Assembly (NCBI RefSeq): GCF_000425805.1
Contig: NZ_AUED01000022.1
Location: 58,230-122,229, forward strand
DNA from: Pseudomonas vranovensis DSM 16006
GTDB taxonomy: Bacteria > Pseudomonadota > Gammaproteobacteria > Pseudomonadales > Pseudomonadaceae
Length of the DNA stretch: 64,000 nucleotides
Direction: 5' to 3'
Shown in pieces: positions 61,213-64,000 of this stretch. The position numbers and the translations under genes are program-made. The notes beneath the pieces were generated by a model, which saw only the letters and a program-made list of their open reading frames with translations, made no database searches and was not told where the DNA came from. Position 1 is the first letter of the stretch; every line of letters starts with the position of its first letter.

Positions 61213-61965
61213 GTGCCTAAATCCAACGAGGAAAATGCGTCCCTCGAGTCGTTCTCGCTCGAAAGCCCCTCGCCGCTGTACGCGCGGGTCAAGCAAATCA
61301 TCATGCAGAAGATTCGCTCCGGCGTATGGCTGCCCAACTCCAAGCTGCCTTCGGAAAGCGAACTGCTGAATGTGCTGGGCGTGAGCCGCATGACCATCAA
61401 TCGGGCACTGCGCGAGTTGACCATCGAGGGCGCATTGGTACGCATGCAGGGTGTCGGCACTTTCGTCGCTGAACCCAAGGGTCGTGCGGCGCTGTTTGAG
61501 ATTCACAATATTGCCGATGAAATTGCTGCCCGCGGCCATCAGCATCGCAGCGAAGTGATCGTGCTCGAAGAAATGCCCGAGCGCGCCCGTGCTTCGATGC
61601 CCTTCCCGCTTGAAGGGGTCAAGCGCGTGTTCCACTCGGTGCTGGTGCATTACGAAAACGAAGTGCCCGTACAGATAGAAGAACGCTTCGTGAATGCCGA
61701 GGTAGCGCCGGCTTATCTAGAGCAGGACTTTACCCAGGTCACCCCTTACGCCTACCTGATCCAATTGGCACCGCTGACTGAAGGCGAACACATGGTCGAA
61801 TCCATCCACGCCAGGTCCGCCGAATGCAAGTTGCTGCAAATCAAGCGCTACGAGCCGTGCCTGTTGATTCGTCGACGCACCTGGGCGGCGAAGGGCCAGG
61901 TTGGCTGTGCACGCCTGGTTTATCCAGGTTCGCGCTATCGCCTGGAAGGCAAGGTCGGCAACTGA
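61213..61965 (+). CDS. hutC: Histidine utilisation repressor HutC
   Basis: 250 residues. The N-terminal GntR winged helix (PLYARVKQIIMQKIRSGVWLPNSKLPSESELLNVLGVSRMTINRALRELTIEGALVRMQGVGTFVAEPK) is followed by the UTRA ligand domain (HQHRSEVIVLEEM ... VPVQIEERFVNAEVAPAYLEQDF). HutC represses hut genes until urocanate binds. GTG start at 61213. It lies immediately upstream of hutU in the same direction, with an operator in between. Confidence 0.93.
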   Translation: MPKSNEENASLESFSLESPSPLYARVKQIIMQKIRSGVWLPNSKLPSESELLNVLGVSRMTINRALRELTIEGALVRMQGVGTFVAEPKGRAALFEIHNIADEIAARGHQHRSEVIVLEEMPERARASMPFPLEGVKRVFHSVLVHYENEVPVQIEERFVNAEVAPAYLEQDFTQVTPYAYLIQLAPLTEGEHMVESIHARSAECKLLQIKRYEPCLLIRRRTWAAKGQVGCARLVYPGSRYRLEGKVGN

Positions 61966-62250
61966 AGCAAGGTTCGAGCGCCCCCCGCCTGTCGCTCGAT
62001 GACCCTCCTCAGGTTGCAAGCGCTCGCGCTGTTACTGGCGCAGCCTGGAATGGCAGAAAAGTGACATTTCGCTTTTCAGTCCACAAAAAATGTTACGAAA
62101 TCTCCCTCGCCTCTCTAAGACCATGCTGAATTTGCAACAATTTTTTCAGCATCGCTTCGTACACCGCTCACGTTTTAAAAAATCTATCCGTTTGTTTTAT
62201 AACTAATTTTTACTTTTTAATGTTTTTAGACTCCCGACAAAACCTGATTT

Positions 62251-62266
62251 TGGCCTCTTGCTTGCA
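62251..62266 (+). promoter_or_regulatory. Sigma-54-type promoter of hutU
   Basis: TGGCCTCTTGCTTGCA keeps the invariant GG (62252-62253) and GC (62264-62265) spaced by 10 bases and the TTGCA -12 box. The hutU start is about 88 bases downstream. This fits nitrogen/CbrAB-linked control of hut genes described in pseudomonads. Confidence 0.7.
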
Positions 62267-62270
62267 CCTA

Positions 62271-62284
62271 CTTGTACATACAGG
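62271..62284. promoter_or_regulatory. HutC-type operator
   Basis: CTTGTACATACAGG contains the inverted repeat TGTA-N2-TACA recalled for HutC sites. It begins 5 bases after the -12 element and covers the expected transcription start, so bound HutC would block initiation. A second TGTACA lies at 62301-62306. Confidence 0.65.
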
Positions 62285-62353
62285 TTGGTATAAGCTCATA
62301 TGTACATCATGAGACTTACCAACATTCACCTACCACTGAATGAGGCAATGACC

Positions 62354-64000
62354 ATGACCACCAGTACTCGCAAGCGTGACGTCGAAATCCGCGCAGCCCG
62401 CGGCAACAAGCTCACCGCCAAAAGCTGGCTGACTGAAGCCCCGCTGCGCATGCTGATGAACAACCTCGACCCGGAAGTGGCAGAGAACCCCAAGGAGCTG
62501 GTGGTTTATGGCGGCATCGGCCGCGCTGCACGCAACTGGGAGTGCTACGACAAGATCGTCGAGAGCCTCACCAACCTGAACGACGACGAAACCCTGCTGG
62601 TGCAGTCGGGCAAGCCGGTCGGCGTGTTCAAGACCCACAGCAACGCCCCGCGCGTGCTGATCGCCAACTCCAACCTGGTGCCGCACTGGGCCAACTGGGA
62701 ACACTTCAACGAACTGGATGCCAAGGGCCTGGCCATGTACGGCCAGATGACCGCCGGCAGCTGGATCTACATCGGCAGCCAGGGCATCGTCCAGGGCACC
62801 TACGAAACCTTCGTCGAAGCCGGTCGCCAGCACTACAACGGCAGCCTCAAGGGCAAGTGGGTACTGACCGCAGGCCTGGGCGGCATGGGCGGTGCCCAGC
62901 CACTGGCCGCGACCCTGGCCGGTGCCTGCTCGCTGAACATCGAATGCCAGCAGAGCCGCATCGACTTCCGCCTGAGCAGCCGCTATGTCGACGAGCAAGC
63001 CAAGGACCTGGACGACGCCCTGGCCCGTATCGCCAAGTACACCGCCGAAGGCAAGGCCATCTCCATCGCCCTGCTGGGCAACGCCGCCGAAATCCTGCCG
63101 GAACTGGTCAAGCGTGGCGTGCGTCCCGACATGGTCACCGACCAGACCAGCGCCCACGACCCACTGAACGGCTACCTGCCAGCCGGCTGGACCTGGGAAC
63201 AGTACCGCGACCGCGCCCAGACCGACCCGGCTGCCGTGGTCAAGGCTGCCAAGCAATCGATGGCCGTACACGTCCAGGCCATGCTCGATTTCCAGAAGCA
63301 GGGCATCCCGACCTTCGACTATGGCAACAACATTCGCCAGATGGCCAAGGAAGAAGGCGTCAGCAATGCCTTTGACTTCCCGGGTTTCGTACCGGCCTAC
63401 ATCCGTCCGCTGTTCTGCCGCGGTATCGGTCCGTTCCGCTGGGCGGCACTGTCGGGCAACGCTGAAGACATCTACAAGACCGACGCCAAGGTCAAGGAAC
63501 TGATCGCCGACGACGCCCACCTGCACAACTGGCTGGACATGGCGCGCGAGCGCATCAGCTTCCAGGGACTGCCGGCACGTATCTGCTGGGTTGGCCTGGG
63601 CCTGCGCGCCAAACTGGGCCTGGCCTTCAACGAAATGGTCCGCAGCGGCGAGCTGTCGGCGCCGATCGTCATCGGCCGCGACCACCTGGACTCGGGCTCG
63701 GTGTCCAGCCCCAACCGCGAGACCGAGTCGATGCAGGATGGCTCCGACGCCGTCTCCGACTGGCCACTGCTCAACGCCCTGCTCAATACCGCCAGCGGCG
63801 CGACCTGGGTTTCGCTGCACCACGGTGGCGGCGTCGGCATGGGCTTCTCCCAGCACTCGGGCATGGTGATCGTCTGCGACGGTACCGATGAAGCGGCCGA
63901 GCGTATCGCTCGCGTACTGCACAACGACCCGGCCACCGGCGTCATGCGTCACGCCGATGCCGGCTACCAGATCGCCATCGACTGCGCCAAGGAACAAGGC
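62354..64000 (+). CDS. hutU: Urocanate hydratase, N-terminal part (runs off window)
   Basis: 549 residues are visible of an enzyme of about 557. It converts urocanate to imidazolone propionate in histidine breakdown. Family segments are PEVAENPKELVVYGGIGRAARNWECYD, MTAGSWIYIGSQGIVQGTYETF with the NAD-binding glycines in LTAGLGGMGGAQPLAA, PDMVTDQTSAHDPLNGYLPAGW, and the active-site region YIRPLFCRGIGPFRWAALSGN. The ATG at 62354 gives good spacing to GAGG; an ATG two codons earlier is possible. Only the last few residues are missing. Confidence 0.97.
   Translation, partial: MTTSTRKRDVEIRAARGNKLTAKSWLTEAPLRMLMNNLDPEVAENPKELVVYGGIGRAARNWECYDKIVESLTNLNDDETLLVQSGKPVGVFKTHSNAPRVLIANSNLVPHWANWEHFNELDAKGLAMYGQMTAGSWIYIGSQGIVQGTYETFVEAGRQHYNGSLKGKWVLTAGLGGMGGAQPLAATLAGACSLNIECQQSRIDFRLSSRYVDEQAKDLDDALARIAKYTAEGKAISIALLGNAAEILPELVKRGVRPDMVTDQTSAHDPLNGYLPAGWTWEQYRDRAQTDPAAVVKAAKQSMAVHVQAMLDFQKQGIPTFDYGNNIRQMAKEEGVSNAFDFPGFVPAYIRPLFCRGIGPFRWAALSGNAEDIYKTDAKVKELIADDAHLHNWLDMARERISFQGLPARICWVGLGLRAKLGLAFNEMVRSGELSAPIVIGRDHLDSGSVSSPNRETESMQDGSDAVSDWPLLNALLNTASGATWVSLHHGGGVGMGFSQHSGMVIVCDGTDEAAERIARVLHNDPATGVMRHADAGYQIAIDCAKEQG

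Noticed and set aside
62330..63997. 555-codon minus-strand frame at the right edge
   Set aside because: Shadow of hutU, which is recognised over its whole length on the plus strand.

Overview
The window is a stretch of a Pseudomonas chromosome, probably of the putida/fluorescens lineage. This rests on the gene order carB-carA-dapB-dnaJ-dnaK-grpE / recN / fur-bamE-rnfH-ratA / smpB / lldR-lldP-lldD-dld / ssrA, a Fur without CxxC motifs, a REP pair of the GCGGGGCAAGCCCGC type, and a hut locus with a sigma-54-like promoter. No tools were available; all calls come from reading the sequence and from recalled family knowledge.

Layout. (1) 1-21,400 is conserved core: carbamoyl-phosphate synthase (carB is cut by the window edge), dapB, the DnaK chaperone operon behind a sigma-32-type promoter, recN behind a LexA box, fur, bamE, ratA/rnfH, a sodium-dependent symporter, smpB, the lactate regulon with its LldR operator, and tmRNA. 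(2) 21,382-36,387 is a roughly 15-kb genomic island inserted at the 3' end of the tmRNA gene. It has an intact P4-type integrase, copies of an 11-base repeat near both ends, a degenerate right-hand copy of the tmRNA end, a second recombinase cut by an amber codon just before its catalytic tyrosine box, and a defence cargo. The cargo is an extended type I restriction-modification operon (Cas2/SinR-like small protein, one-TRD HsdS, HsdM, full HsdS, HAD phosphatase, HsdR, zinc metallopeptidase) plus an Mrr-type nuclease. (3) 36,489-38,400 is a TetR-regulated drug-efflux gene pair.

(4) 38,549-56,023 reads as a C2-sulfonate catabolic region. Taurine:pyruvate aminotransferase (tpa) and a GMC flavoprotein with an MFS transporter and an IclR regulator (the isethionate iseJ/iseU/iseR pattern) would both feed sulfoacetaldehyde to Xsc. 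Xsc gives acetyl phosphate and sulfite. Pta turns acetyl phosphate into acetyl-CoA. Sulfite is oxidised by a periplasmic SorA with an unusual di-heme SorB, or exported by the TSUP and YeiH-type membrane proteins. A MocR/TauR-type regulator lies between tpa and xsc. An extra thiS-thiG pair and an orphan class V aminotransferase are embedded in this region and are unexplained. (5) 56,115-59,305 holds a CobS/CobT-like AAA+/VWA pair without CobN. (6) 59,406-64,000 is an amino-acid permease and the start of the histidine-utilisation locus (hutC, hutU), with a sigma-54-like promoter and HutC-like operator before hutU; hutU runs off the window.
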